From the NCBI RefSeq assembly GCF_001540865.1, contig NC_033621.1:13696182-13760181 (forward strand): a stretch of 64,000 nt of DNA, given 5' to 3'. A program made the translations under genes and the position numbers. Below, one piece after another: positions 23,786 through 35,232 of the stretch. Origin of the DNA: Ananas comosus (Eukaryota > Streptophyta > Magnoliopsida > Poales > Bromeliaceae). Position 1 is the first letter of the stretch. Each line of letters starts with the position of its first letter. The notes below the pieces were generated by a model that saw only the letters and a list, made by a program, of their open reading frames with translations, made no database searches and had not been told where the DNA came from.

Positions 23786-24198
23786 TGTGAGATCCCTGGT
23801 GTACAGCAGTGAAGGCTTGTCGACAGTTCTAGAGAGTGTCGGGACAAGTCTGAGTCGCGTTGGCGCGAAATAGATGCAAAACGGACTCTGTGCGACGCGA
23901 GAGCAGCACTTAGCAAGAAAATGTGCAAATAGCTATTTTCTGCTTGCTGTACCGGTACAGACATCACGGCGTACCGGTACACTGCACAGGCTGCACGCAG
24001 ACTGCTATCGGGTTGGCTTCTTGTACCGGTACGCGAGCCCGTGTACCGGTACGCCAGGGTAGGTGAGAGGGAGTTTTGGTCTTTTTCCACCTCGTTCGTG
24101 TCACCCTTTCTCTCCCTCCCTCCCTATTTAGACATGTAGAGTAAAGAGAGAGTTTTCTTTGGCTTCTACTCCTCTCTCTCTCTAGCTTGGACCGAGTG
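23786..24198 (+). repeat. Element 4 5' LTR, first part
   Basis: It matches 50299-50706 and breaks at ...GACCGAG where LTR 6 begins. It contains four GTACCGGTAC motifs at 23950-24055. Confidence 0.85.
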
Positions 24199-24380
24199 TC
24201 ACGTCCCGCTATCGCCAATTTGGTCGATCCGGGCCCGTACACAGACGCCGAACGAACAGCACCTCCTCTGTTCGCCCAAGGCTCAACAACAACGGATACA
24301 TGTATAAAGAAATTAAATAATTCCCAGGATCACATTTCAATATACATGGCTTGCACGAAGGCAAGCAACAACCACAAGTG
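24199..24380 (-). repeat. LTR 6 end fragment
   Basis: Begins TGTCACGTCCCGCTATCG, the complement of an LTR 3' end. It is homologous to LTR 5's end at 28990-29179 in the opposite orientation. The other end of the same insertion appears to be 32421-32516, since CCGAG flanks both. Confidence 0.7.
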
Positions 24381-24381
24381 N

Positions 24382-25784
24382 TCCAAAATGTGGTCGGGTA
24401 CAACAACATGTCCCGTATGCAACAAAGAAACCAACGGGATGCCATGCAACTCGGCAAACAGCCGATCTATGAATGAATGCGATGCACCGGTATCAAATAA
24501 AGCACGAACTCTAATGCCATCAAGTAAAATGATACCTGCAACCACATCCTCGGCTGTTGCCGCCTCCTCGGTCTAAGCGGTGTACAAGCGCCCACTCGGG
24601 GCCTGTCGAGATCCCTCGCTCTGGCGCTGGATGGGTGGCCGCCCAGGCTGATACTGCGTCGATGGAGTCCCCTGGCTGGCGGCTGGTAGAGCCGGCGCCG
24701 ATGCAGTCGACGGTGCCGGTCAAGATCCCCTTGGGCACTTGGTCCGAAAGTGGCCCTCCTGACCACACTGGAAACACCTCCCTCCCTGCTGTGGGCACTG
24801 CGGTGGAATGTGGGGACCACCACAGATCACGCACTGGGGAGGTCGGCGTCGATCAGAACCTCCACGGTTGGTCGCCGAGCCACGCCCACGCTGCTGGCTC
24901 CTCGGATGCTTCGGCGGCCTCCTAGAGTGCGTCTGGCTCGCACCCTCAACCGCAGGCCTCTTGGCCTTCCCCTTGTCCCTAGCCTCACGCTGCTCCTGGA
25001 CATCCGCCGCGCCGCTCTCCACAATGAGCGCGCGATCCACCACCTCCCAGTAGGTTTGGAGGTTAGAGGATTGCACAAACCGAAAAATCGACGGTCGCAA
25101 CACTCGCTCGAAGATGCGGGCCTTGTCCTCGTCGGTGCTGGGGTGCTCCTGAAAATTCAACCACCAGCGATAGGCCTCGCCGTTCAAGTGGTGTGTGGCG
25201 AGCCAAACTCTGTCCCTCTCCTCCACGAGGGTGTCGCGGAAGAGTTTCTCCATATGCATCAACCACTTCTCCACGATCCAGTGGTCGACTTTCTCGCCGT
25301 CGAAGACTCGGGGACTGCACCTCCTGAACTCGTTGAGGCGCTCCATCAGTCTATCTCGCTCCGCCCCCTCTACCAAAGTAGGGAATGCAGCCCCAACCGG
25401 GGGCCTCTGCACAGGTGGTGCCACCAAAACCTCCTCCTGGGGTGCGGCCGCAGGCGCCGCACGCGAAGAACTGGGCGCCGGGGACGGCGCTCTCGGTGCA
25501 ACGTCCACAACTGGTGCTGGCGGTGTAGGGGCCTGAGTCTCCCTGGAAGCTGCCGCCTGCTGCAATAGTAAGTCCTCCAGACGCTTCATCCGCGCCTCCT
25601 GTCGGCGCGCCGCCTTGGTCTGCTGTCGGACCGCCTCCGCCTGCTGAGTAACCAAATTAGTGAGGGCCGCAAGCTGGCCCCTCAACTCACGGACCTCGCT
25701 GGATCCGGAAGTAGCGGAGGTCTCGACCTCCTCGAAGTTTGCCGCATTGTCCGCCCCGGCAGATTGGGAGCGAGTAACCGGCAT
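24382..25784 (-). pseudogene. Element 2 gag and protease, partial
   Basis: It starts with MPVTRSQSAGADNAANFEEV at 25784. The ORF opens further upstream at 25892, but this Met begins the gag-like sequence. Order: a Gln/Arg-rich coiled-coil-like stretch (RELRGQLAALTNLV, residues about 30-80), a Pro/Ala linker, the gag core (VDHWIVEKWLMHMEKLFRD), and two knuckles (CVICGGPHIPPQC and CFQCGQEGHFRTKC). The protease with [13 protein letters not shown] lies in the same frame. An in-frame TGA (about 24720) and TAG (about 24574) interrupt it. The sequence is lost at the N at 24381. Confidence 0.88.
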
Positions 25785-26103
25785 CGTCACTACAACATCA
25801 CAAAAGCGCAAGTTAGTAAAAACCCACGCTATCGCATCCCCGCTCAAATAAACAATACCCAAATCATGCGAAAGTAAAGAAGTGTTCTTCACTATTAACT
25901 CCCGATGTTACATTGTCGGCCGCCAACGCAACGCTCCGCGAAGTCAGAAATCAAACACTTCAATTTAACTACACTTTCTAGAATTATCCAAGATACCCAA
26001 TCGAAATACTTTCGCTTACAAGTCAAATAGACCTCGTCTCTCACGAGCCTATTTCCTATAGTCCAACCGGCCTAAGGTCTGCTAGGTCCCCTAAGACTGA
26101 ACC
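25785..26103 (-). other. Element 2 untranslated leader
   Basis: About 320 bp between PBS and gag start, with no gene recognised. This is the expected place for packaging signals, none of which can be named. Confidence 0.6.
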
Positions 26104-26119
26104 CTAGGCTCTAATACCA
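26104..26119 (-). promoter_or_regulatory. Element 2 primer binding site
   Basis: The minus strand reads TTGGTATTAGAGCCTAGGG about 8 bases inside the LTR. It is complementary to the 3' end of initiator-methionine tRNA apart from one base (C to T). Confidence 0.8.
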
Positions 26120-28192
26120 AATTAATCTGTCACGCCCCGGGACCCAGCGGAAGCCCGCCCGGCACGTGCCGAGACCCGCCATACGTCTAAAACGTATAAG
26201 GCGTCTAAAAACAACAATAATAAAAGCAATAAACAAAGACAGGAGTATCAGAGCATAATAAGTGTGTAAATGCTACAACAAAGGATAAGGGTAAAACTGT
26301 AATTCCACTAAATAAGACATAAAGTAAATACAATAGGAAATTCCAAATACAAGTGCTAAAAGTAGGTACATAGGTGATCTCTATACATGGATACAGAAAT
26401 CTCTCTCTCTCAACTACAAAAAGAAATAGCAACCACCTAGGCGAAGTACTGCTCCTCGCTAGCTAGCTAAGCGATTCCCTTGCCGCGATCCCGTGCCTCC
26501 ACCGGTGCAGAAGGCTCTGAAATAAAACCAGAAAACAGGGGGGTGAGAACTATTGAAAATAGCTCCCAGTGGGCAATTACTGACTTCAGTGAACTGCTCC
26601 ACAAGGCCCAAAAGCTACAAGAAGAGGTCAGTGACTAACAATGTAATAATAAAAAGCTAAGTAAAACGTAACTTGCTATAACATAGAGTCTCCACTTAGC
26701 ATGATTTGCATAAGTAAATAAGCAACTATATCATGAATGTACATGGATGTTTATGACATGCATAAGCGTAGGAATGCAACCAATCCAATGTTCTCAATGC
26801 AAAATAGTAAAGATGTCATTGTTTACTATTCTAGTCCGAGTCCACTTTAATAGTTTGAAGTTCACATAGCACGTTCTGTCACTAAGTCCTAATCATATAA
26901 GACCCACCCGAAGGCTATCTGGCCTGCGCCGTGCCTAATGGCCCCGTGGTAGTCAACATCCCCACTCTAGGAATGAGCCTCCCCCACGGCAATCCACTTC
27001 GGCATCCAATCACGCACAGGCGAGCATATCTCGCGATGGCTATCTCCGGAGTGCCGGCTTGTAGAGAGCGACCCTCACAAGCATGTGCGAATGAGCACAA
27101 TGGCAAGCAAGCAATAATCCGTCTCAAGAACCAAGTCCTCATGTCTAACAACATGGAATATGTCAAGTATCTTAATGGCCTATCTCTATGTCATCATGTC
27201 TCTAACATGAAATGTAGCAGATATGTAGTGGCCTATCAACATGTCTGTATGTTGCAGTTTAATAGTTTACTAGTTTCAAGTGCCCCTTGATGACACTTTT
27301 TGCTACTAAGTCCAAACATAGTATAATGTTTCTCATACACGAATATGAGCTAACTTAGCATAATAGACGAGAATTCCATTCGTCCACATGAACCCACCCC
27401 GCATGCATGACAATAACCTTGATTGCTCTACTATATAGAGTGAAATTTAACTTCCACATAAGACATGCATTTTAGGTGTTCTAAAATTCACATAAATTTC
27501 AATTAACGTAGAAATGCATTTAAAAATATTTTACGAAGAGTTTAGAATGCATAGGGGCCATTTCGCCCCATTTTCATGAAGTCAAACCCACCGATGACAA
27601 CGAAACTCCTCGGTTGCTCCAACGAGGGTGCCCTCTAGTCTCCTAGTACCCTAAGGATGTAGGAACAAGTGTCAAACAAGGCTTACGAACAAAGCAAAGC
27701 CCAAACATTAAGCTTCTCTAGCTAGGTTTGAGAAAACTCACCGAACGCTAAGGAACCCCCCCACGAACTCCAAAAGAGAGTTAGATTCCTTCAAATCCAA
27801 CGTAAATCAAAGTTCTAAACCAATCAATTTGGTTCTAAAAGCTGCAAATCAAAAATCCCCAATTCTAACCCTAGAACTCAAAATCTAGAGTTTCATTCAA
27901 AGAAAACCTTCAAAACTTAATCCAAATGGGAGATTAGGTTTACTAACCTCACAAGATGCTCTAAACCAAGCTCCAAGCCCTCTAGGATTGAAGGTTGATC
28001 TCCAAATAAGCTCCAACCAAGATCTCAAGCTTCTCCAATGGTGGAAAGCCCACAAAAAGCAAGAAAGAGAGGAGGAAAGAGATCAAAACCCATAAAAAAT
28101 CACCAAAAATGGATATCAAACCAAGAGGGGAAGACTCACCTTGATTCTCCCTGTTTAGAGCTCAAGGAGAGCAGCCAAGGGGGCTGGGGTCA

Positions 28193-28200
28193 CTTATAAA
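28193..28200 (-). promoter_or_regulatory. TATA-like box in element 2 5' LTR
   Basis: The minus strand reads TTTATAAG at the same LTR position as in the other copy. It is a candidate core promoter for the element's genomic RNA. Confidence 0.5.
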
Positions 28201-28254
28201 GGTGTTGCAATAATTGCAAAAACACCCCCCAACAAAACAGCCAGAATCTGCATT

Positions 28255-28410
28255 GTGTACCGGTACACGGGAAAGTGTACCGGTACACCTCCTGCGAAAC
28301 TGCCCAACCCAAGCCTCGGGTTCGCAGAAAATCCATTGTGTACCGGTATAACCATCAAGGTGTACCGGTACAAATTCTGTACCGGTACAACCATCAAGGC
28401 TGTACCGGTA
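28255..28410. repeat. GTACCGGTAC palindrome cluster, element 2 5' LTR
   Basis: Six copies, five exact and one GTACCGGTAT, upstream of the TATA-like box on the minus strand. Confidence 0.85.
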
Positions 28411-28609
28411 CACAGCCTGGCTCAGGCTAACCCGAGAGCACACAAACAATCCAACCTTTTGGGATTTTGGTATAAGCTTAAAACCACAATTCTCGGGATG
28501 CGAGCCATGGGTCGGAACACTGTCCACGACCTTCCAGAAAGTGTGAAAAAGCTCGAAACACAAATCAAACACTCGAACCTCGCAATTTGCAAAGGTCTAG
28601 TGTGCTACA

Positions 28610-29179
28610 CTATCTATCTGTCTTTCTATGCCTCCTTAGACCTAGTGGGGAGATCGGCGAAGTCGGCGGCCGAAGCCACTGGGAATTATTCGTAGTTCTC
28701 ACCCAACTTTGTTGCAGGGCCGAGTACTAGCGCGCCTGTTGAGGATCGTGGTAAGGGCTTAGCGCCCTAGAGGTTGTAGTAGTTTACTTTCCTACTTTGT
28801 ATTAGAGCTACCTCGTACATGCTTGAGAATAGATGATGTACAAGTTGTGGGAGATTTTGGATGATGTAAACTTTATGTTTATATTTTTGAAATTTTAAAT
28901 GTAATGGAATGTATTAAAGCTGAATGTTGTAATAGATAAGTATCTCTCTTTTATTTCACTTATATGTTTATTACTCGTGATGCTTGCACTTGGTTGTTCA
29001 GCACTAGTTGTGCTCTCGCTATTGTTGCTCGATTGTGAATGTATTTAAATTGTTTTCCTGGGCACTTGTTGTACACGATCGCGGTGTTTAGCCTTGGGCG
29101 GATAGGGGAGGTGCTGTCAATTCGGCATCTTCCGACGCGCCCGAACCGGCCAAATTGGTAGCGGTCACGGGGCGTGACA
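28610..29179 (+). repeat. LTR 5, right part
   Basis: The continuation of 14168-14577 after element 2's insertion, ending ...CACGGGGCGTGACA at 29179. Its reverse complement resembles LTR 6 at 24199. No gene is visible. Confidence 0.65.
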
Positions 29180-30289
29180 GCAGCTAAAGCATTGAGTATC
29201 AGTACCAAACAATGCGGTACCAGTACCCAATAAATGTGTAGACTTGGTAGCTCTCGAGGTCCAGACACCAGGCTATTGTGTACCGATACTGTGATCTAGT
29301 ACCGGTACCAGGCTGGTTGGGTACCGATACTAGAGTCGTGTACCGGTACTCCAGGATGATACTCAACTGCGTAGCTCTTGGGTTTGGAGGCTAGTACCGG
29401 TACTCCACCCCAAGTACCGGTACCCAGACTGAAAAGGGCTATTTTGTAATGAGGCAACATAGGAATTGTGGGGGGGTTTAAATGTAATTGTTGGTATCCT
29501 ATAAATACCCTTAGCTCTACACCTGTACTCCCCATATAGAGAACACTTCGCTCTTCCTCCAACTCATTTCCTTTCTCCTCTCTCTCTCTAGCAACACTCC
29601 CTCAAGGTGGAGATTACGAGGAATTGAAGGAGATTTGAAGGTGAAAATTGAGGATTTGGTAGAGAAAAAGCCCAAGAGCAAGGAGACTTTCTTGAAGCAA
29701 GAACCTAAGGTAGGTTTCTTGCATTTCTTGGTTAGGGTGTGGTTTAAATTCCATAAATTGTTGGTTTTCAAGTTTTTTGGATTACTAGAGCTTGTTTTAT
29801 GCTATGAAATCCTAGAAATATGGCACCTTCGGCACTGCCATGTATGAACCCTAGGGTTAGAAATGGGATTTTGTAGGAATGGAGATTTATTATGAAATTG
29901 ATCTCTTGTATTCCTAATTGAAGCTTAATCCGATGTGTTGGGAGGCTCGGAAAGAATTTCCGACGAGTGTACGTCGAGTTATCGAGGAAAATCCTCATTT
30001 TGGTTTCGTTTGTCTTGGGTCGAGAAGAGCGGACGTCTAAAAATCGCGAAAATTTGTTTCTCGCTCTCCTGCATCACTACAAGGTGGGTGGTGCTATCCG
30101 AAATCTTCGAATCCTTTATTATGTCTATGTCTCTTGTTAAGCATATATGTTTATGTATATATGTATATGTATAGTTGGCATTCATGCATTATAGGGTTGA
30201 TGTTATTGTGTGGTTAAGATGTGGATAAACTTATGTGCTTGCAAAGTAGAAAACATGTGAACCCCTTATGGACCATGACATAGAACCTT
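29180..30289 (+). repeat. Promoter-like segment, probably LTR U3/R
   Basis: It has seven GTACCGGTAC-type palindromes (29205-29425), a TATA box CTATAAATAC at 29500-29508, then a CT-rich leader and a splice-donor-like AAGGTAGGT near 29707. The order of parts matches the LTRs of elements 2 and 4, so it is read as an LTR fragment. A cellular promoter is the alternative. The short ORFs have no recognisable domain. Confidence 0.45.
29500..29508 (+). promoter_or_regulatory. TATA box
   Basis: CTATAAATA followed about 30 bases later by a CT-rich stretch, downstream of the palindrome cluster. Confidence 0.55.
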
Positions 30290-30420
30290 CACTACAACAA
30301 AACTATATTTTAGTGGCATTTATTTAGCGGTGATTATCAAACGGCCACTATTACTATTATTTTATTATCCTTTTAGCGGCAATTATTTTCAAATATATAT
30401 ATTTAACCCACTAATATTTA
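30290..30420 (+). mobile_element. CACTA transposon terminus (candidate)
   Basis: Starts CACTACAACAAAACTA, close to the CACTACAA-type ends of plant En/Spm elements. It is followed by repeated subterminal motifs in both orientations (tagtggc, tagcggtg, cggccacta, tagcggc), which is usual in that superfamily. The opposite end is not visible, so the extent is unknown. It may include the gene fragments downstream. Confidence 0.55.
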
Positions 30421-31072
30421 TATATTAAATAAACATAATAATCCTTAACTCAAACTCAACCCTAACCCAACCCACCCGATCGAACCCCACATCCCCACTC
30501 TACACCCCACGCGCCCCCACCCCTAGCGCTATCTCTTTCCCGCGCTCGCTCCACTAGCTGAGTCCCCCTCCACCCNCTCTCTCGATCCAAGCTCCCCCTC
30601 CCCCTCCCCCCTCCTCTCTCCTCTCTCGATCCAAGCTCCCTCTCCCCCTCCTCTCTCGATCCAAGCTGTGTCGCCTTTATTGCGAGCAGCGGCGGCGGCG
30701 TCGTCGTCTCTGGCGGAGGAGCTCTCGGCGGCGGCGGAGGAGTGGCTGAGGAATTAAGCTCTCGGCGGCGGCATCTAGGGTTCCGGCGAAGCCGCGACGA
30801 CCGCGCCGTGTGTCTCGCCGAGAATCCCCTCTGGCACGCCCAGCTCTCCCTTGATGTCACCGATCTCTACATCAGGTCCCAAATCTCGCTCGGCGCCCCT
30901 TTTCTGCGTAGATCTCACAGGTACGCCCCAAATCCTCTTTCTCCTCTCTCCTCCTCTCCACTCCCCCAAATCTCCTACGATTTCCCTTGAAACCCTAACC
31001 ATGAGAGTCGAAATCTAACAAATCTAGCTCGCAAATCCTTCGAACTCTCGATCGATACCTAGATTATTCACC
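30421..31072 (+). other. CT-rich and GC-rich leader
   Basis: A pyrimidine-rich stretch with repeated ctctctcgatccaagct (split by the N at 30576), followed by a GGC-repeat-rich region. It resembles a plant gene's 5' untranslated region upstream of the kinase fragment. No coding assignment is made. Confidence 0.45.
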
Positions 31073-31389
31073 GTGGACAAGTAAAAGGTGGTGAGAGACA
31101 TGGGATCAAGCAACTTCGGCGCGGCGAAGCTAATGCGGAACAAGGGGATGCAGGAGCTCGTCGCCATGAATTTCATCAAGTGTGGCCACCAGGTTCATCT
31201 CCCTAATCTCTCAATCGAACTCGAAATCGGTTTCAATTAAGCAATTAGTGTTGCAATCCAATCGTTTCTACTTAATTTTGTGCTCGAATTATTGTTTGCT
31301 TCCTTAGATCGATGAAAACTTATTCCGGAAGATCATGAACCATCAACCGCTATGGCATCTGAACATCATCTAATCCAAAGTAGTCTTAG
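31073..31389 (+). pseudogene. SnRK2-type protein kinase fragment
   Basis: Two exons can be followed. Exon 1 (31073-31192) encodes VVRDMGSSNFGAAKLMRNKG and ELVAMNFIKCGHQ, the glycine-rich loop and invariant-lysine region of plant SnRK2/SAPK kinases. Exon 2 (31308-31389) encodes IDENLFRKIMNHQPLWHPNI. The intron has GT..AG ends at the usual SnRK2 place. It is a pseudogene: the expected start codon is GTG, a TAA follows two codons later, the catalytic lysine is Asn (AMNF for AMKY/VAVKY), and a TAA lies in exon 2. No further kinase exons follow. The active family phosphorylates targets in osmotic-stress and abscisic-acid signalling. Confidence 0.82.
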
Positions 31390-31714
31390 GTCTGAGATTT
31401 TCTGAATTAATTGCAGATTTTCCAACTATTTACTTTGCCTGTTCCTTTCTTAGTATTTCCTTCTATAGTTTGATCTTAAATCTCATTTTTGTGACGGTTC
31501 GCAAGAAAAGCAAGTTATGAGAATTTAATCCTAGTTAGGGATACTGTACGTAAAGTGGGATGCTTAATTATGTAATTAGGTGCCTTAATAAATATGATTT
31601 TCACTTGGAACACTCATTTGTTGTAACTTGGTGAAAACTTCATTCTTCCGTCGACGAATACATACTTTGTCAACTTGTTGTATATATCTACATGCATTTA
31701 TTGATTGATTGCAG

Positions 31715-32327
31715 AAGTCTCTTCTAGTGCAAAATCACCATTCGCGTACTTTGTCGGAGAGATTTATGGTGGCAATGCATTAAGGAGCACAATTGCTGTG
31801 GGAAATGAGAAGAAACGGCAAAGAGTCTACAATACAATGTTTCACGTGCCCTGGAGATGTGAACGGGTACTTACTAAACTTGTTTTTACCCTGAATTTCA
31901 GCAATTAATTTGTAATTGATTTGGCTCAAGGGTATAAATTATCTTGTAATGATTGATAGTTTTAGACAACATGAACATTATATTCAGTTGTAGAGTCAGG
32001 GACAAAGAGATGCTATCTTTGGTTAATTTATGATGCAATCATAGTTCTGAATATTTTCATGATTTTATTGTCCTTAACCGCTAATATATGATGTTTTTAG
32101 TTCATTATTTTCTCATTTCGAAGTGTCCATGCTTTTCTTTTCAGTGTCTTCATGCATTAGGTTATATTTCTCATCAAAATTTTTTCAGAAATCCATCTCT
32201 CATGCTTGATTACAATGCTGCAGCTTATTATTGTGGGTTTCTTTGTCTGCTTGGATTCCTTTCTGTCTTTATTAACTATTATGCCAGCGAGAATTCTAAT
32301 GACGATTTGGAGGGTGCTTAAGAAGAG
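31715..32327 (+). pseudogene. TAPT1/POD1-like membrane protein, two exons
   Basis: Exon 31715-31866 is bounded by GCAG and GTACTT. It encodes EVSSSAKSPFAYFVGEIYGG and GNEKKRQRVYNTMFHVPWRC. Exon 32224-32327 encodes LIIVGFFVCLDSFLSLLTIM and PARILMTIWRVLKKR, bounded by GCAG and GTGGGT. These match, from memory of the family, the TAPT1/POLLEN DEFECTIVE IN GUIDANCE 1 multi-span membrane proteins, which act at the endoplasmic reticulum. The reading is open in both exons. The 5' exons are absent and the SnRK2 fragment takes their place. This could be part of a real gene on another contig or a captured fragment. Confidence 0.75.
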
Positions 32328-32420
32328 GTGGGTTGCATCTTTCAAGTGATTATCTTTCTTTATCTTTTTGAAAGCAAATGTTACTGTTGTTGCATCCACT
32401 CATATTCACAATTTCATTTN

Positions 32421-32516
32421 ACGCATCACAAATCCCTCGGGGATGATGTCCAACTAGCTCAATCCTCACTTTGACCCTCTAGGTCAAAGTTGACATCGCA
32501 ACTCCAAGTTTCCATA
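32421..32516 (-). repeat. LTR 6 opposite end
   Basis: A 96-bp segment ending ...CCATATGTTACA, directly followed by CCGAG and element 4 LTR sequence. On the minus strand it starts TGTAACATATGG, a proper LTR start. It pairs with 24199-24380. Confidence 0.6.
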
Positions 32517-33684
32517 TGTTACACCGAGTGTGGAGGAGCCCTCGGGTGGGGTTGTTTCGTCGCAGATGTCGCACCGCGGAGCGATTTGAGCGGGTGTTCG
32601 TTGTGGTGGTGCTGCGAGGAGGCCGGGCGAGCGTGGATTTTCGCCATTCTCGACGTCGCGCCAGTGCTAGAGTCACTGTTGAGGTGAGATATTCATCAAT
32701 TCCTCCAACTATGGCAAGTCTTTATCACTTCCGAGCTCAAGGATGCTGTTTCACAGATTTCCTCCGTCGACCGTTGGCGTTCTGGCTCGTGTGCGACGTA
32801 GGAGCGTCGGATTGCAGCGAGGCTTAGTTCGTTGGATTCAGGACTTCGAGTGGAATCCACGAAGCCCAAGATTGTCAATTTTCGTGAAGGTTAGCTTGGT
32901 CGAAACCCTGTTCCACTCTGCTGCTGTTGTTTTGAGCAGAATTGGTGTTTATTGTGGGTTTCTATGTCTAGATCCGTGGAGTGTTGTTGTCGTTGGTTCG
33001 TTGGGTTGCGCCGAGCTTGGCAGGGACTCCGGTGACCTTCTTCACTACCGGGGATTAGCTTTTGAGGTGGGTTACATCGGTTTATTCCTAAGTACAGTAT
33101 TAGTCGACATATATGATTTTCAGTTTTGTAAATCATGTTGTAGTTCATTTTTGTTGATTGTATCATGGATGAAATCAGCATGGAGGACATGATTAGTAAA
33201 CCATAAATATACATGTTGGACTGGAAAATTTACTTAGGAGAAAACCAGCGATTTTGACCTGTCACCTGTTTACACTACCTGATTTAGCTCTAGGAGCCGT
33301 TATAATTTTGTATCGTCGCAGTATCGAGGCAGCGGATACCCCAGGTAGTTTAGATTTCAGTTACGCTCATGCCGGGATGCCGAGTGTATTTTTATAGTAG
33401 CATTCAGGCTGTTCCGAACTGTTCGGTGCCGTCGGGGTTGACGATGGACCCATATCGCCTTTTTAGCGTCGGATTGTGCCGAGGGCACGTGACTGTGGGT
33501 TGTTAGACCAGTTAGTGTTTGTTACTTGGACTTTGGCTTGAGAGAGCCTGATTGAGCTCGACAAAATTACGCTGCATACTCGGTTGGGTAGCTCCCACGA
33601 GTGCCACTCCGGAGACGGGCGTTGTGCTTTCGCGTTGGTGTCGTGCATGCCGGTTAGACTTCCTTTCCACGGACCGGACCGGTC
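32517..33684 (+). repeat. Element 4 5' LTR, middle part
   Basis: It matches 50702-51855 closely, with a few substitutions and short indels. It ends abruptly at 33684 where copia sequence begins. The last roughly 650 bp of the LTR, the PBS and the start of gag are missing. Confidence 0.85.
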
Positions 33685-33880
33685 AGACTTCGAGACTCTA
33701 TGTCGTGTCCTAAGTCATAGAGTTTGTATTAGGATGTGAAAAATATAATTTTGTTTTTACTAGATCGATCATGCAGAAGGTTGTTGTTTGGTGATTGCAA
33801 TAACCTTCTTATTTTTGTTTTTGGATAAGCATTGTAAAGTTTTTCTTGTATTTTGTCACGAAATCGCCAAAGGGGGAGAT
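33685..33880 (+). repeat. Copia internal tail upstream of the 5' LTR
   Basis: The 196 bp match 44594-44789, the stretch normally found just before the copia 3' LTR, including the polypurine tract AAAGGGGGAGAT. Its presence before the 5' LTR shows a remnant of a second copy or a recombination product. Confidence 0.85.
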
Positions 33881-34150
33881 TGTTAAGGATTTTATAAGTT
33901 GGCGAATTTCGTGAAGTATTGAACGGAGTCTCAAAGAATTAGAAGATGAAGATTGAAGAAAGAGTTGAAGTTTTGTGATCAAAGACCCTTGGGATCTCAG
34001 GTATGATTATAAATAATTTGTGGTGAAGTTTTTATTGTTAAAAGATGTTTAGAAGACTTGGTTTATATTTGAGTTGACTAAACTTAAGTTTTCTAAAAAA
34101 CTCAGGGGTCGGGGACCGGTCCTTGATCAGAAGGACCGGACCCATCAAGC
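33881..34150 (+). repeat. Copia 5' LTR, first part
   Basis: Matches 44790-45060. It is interrupted by the N at 34151 and resumes at 35394. The complete copy shows only two bases between the two halves. Confidence 0.9.
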
Positions 34151-34546
34151 NTAATCCTTGAAACTTAAGCAATTACTCCAATGCCTTCTCTAGATTTATT
34201 AGACATCCTAATTGTCTGCCTTCCATTGTTCATGTAGCTGGCTCCTATGAGGTGCTAAACTTCTGTTGGACATAAGTGCACCCACGATGATGTTGTAAGA
34301 AATTAGGCTAGTTTAGTGGCAAATTTCTTTAAGTAAATGATGAGGGAAAATTGCAGTTTGTTGAAAGTTTGGTGCCTCCCTGTGTATTTTATTGTATTGA
34401 TTTGTAGAAAGATTGAAATATGGATTAAAACCTTTCTGAAATAAGGACATCAATAATTCATAGGTGGACTCACTTTACTTTGACTACTGTGCTGCTCATG
34501 GCTCCTATTAGGTGCTAAACTTACTGGATTTTTATTCACTGACCAG

Positions 34547-35060
34547 ATATTGTGGAGAGATTTCACATTACAGCTTTTTTACTGTTTGTGCTTGCTCAAA
34601 ATATCTTGGAGGCCGAGGGAACATGGTTTGAGAGTTTTCTTATTGTAAGTTCTACCTCTTAATTTCTAGAAGAGTAACGTTATGGGTGCCCCAGAAGTTC
34701 CCTTCTGAGTGTACTTGTTAAATCACTTTTCTGTTTTGGGCTCTATATATCAAATCTGAAATACTTAACTACTTATTTAAGTGCACATGTGCAAAGCCGG
34801 CTCGCTGAAATTTAGGGTATGCTCATGAGGTACCCATTGCGTTACCCTAGTCTAGAATTCTATTGATTAAATTAGTGGATCAATCTCCTTCCAGTCTTAA
34901 TAGAATGCTTAATAACTGTTCATATTTGACCCTCTAGAATGCTCTACTGGTTTACTTGTGTGAAGTACTTATCGATGCAATCAAGCATTCCTTCCTTGCC
35001 AAATTCAATGAGATAAAACCTATCGCATATTCAGAATTTTTGGAAGATCTCTGCAAGCAG
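34547..35060 (+). pseudogene. TAPT1/POD1-like membrane protein, two later exons
   Basis: Exon 34547-34644 encodes IVERFHITAFLLFVLAQNIL and EAEGTWFESFLI, between a CAG acceptor and GTAAGT donor. Exon 34938-35060 encodes NALLVYLCEVLIDAIKHSFL and AKFNEIKPIAYSEFLEDLCK, between TCTAG and GTAAAG. They are downstream of the 31715-32327 exons in the protein and keep open frames. Roughly 110 residues' worth of middle exons is missing, presumably lost at the joins. The exons lie on a segment wedged into a copia LTR between Ns, so placement here is an assembly effect. Confidence 0.75.
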
Positions 35061-35232
35061 GTAAAGTGAGTTGTCTATTATTTTAGCTGCATTTGATTCC
35101 ATTGCAGTGTTTCACTCATAGATAATCACTTGGGATGCGCGTTATGGTTCTATTAATATTATGAGCTTTTAAGAATGATATGCTATGGAAATTTTAGAGT
35201 TATACTTCTGTAAAACTGAGTCTTCTAGGTTT

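Larger units (their letters stand above)
14578..28609 (-). mobile_element. Element 2: gypsy retrotransposon, split by scaffold joins
   Basis: Minus-strand element. The 3' LTR (14578-17066) and 5' LTR (26128-28609) are about 2.48 kb, nearly identical, and flanked by the 5-bp duplication CTATC on both outer sides. The PPT (17067-17078), chromodomain (17120-17382), gag/protease (24382-25784) and PBS (26104-26119) are present. RT, RNase H and most of integrase are missing. The sequence 17384-24380 lies between Ns and appears to belong elsewhere. Confidence 0.85.
26128..28609 (-). repeat. Element 2 5' LTR
   Basis: A near-identical copy of 14578-17066, including the palindrome cluster (28255-28410) and the TATA-like box at 28193-28200. 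The outer flank CTATC at 28610-28614 matches the flank at 14573-14577. Confidence 0.9.

Noticed and set aside
31715..35060. Functional TAPT1-like gene
   Set aside because: Only four internal exons are visible. First, middle and last exons are absent and the parts lie on contigs of doubtful placement.
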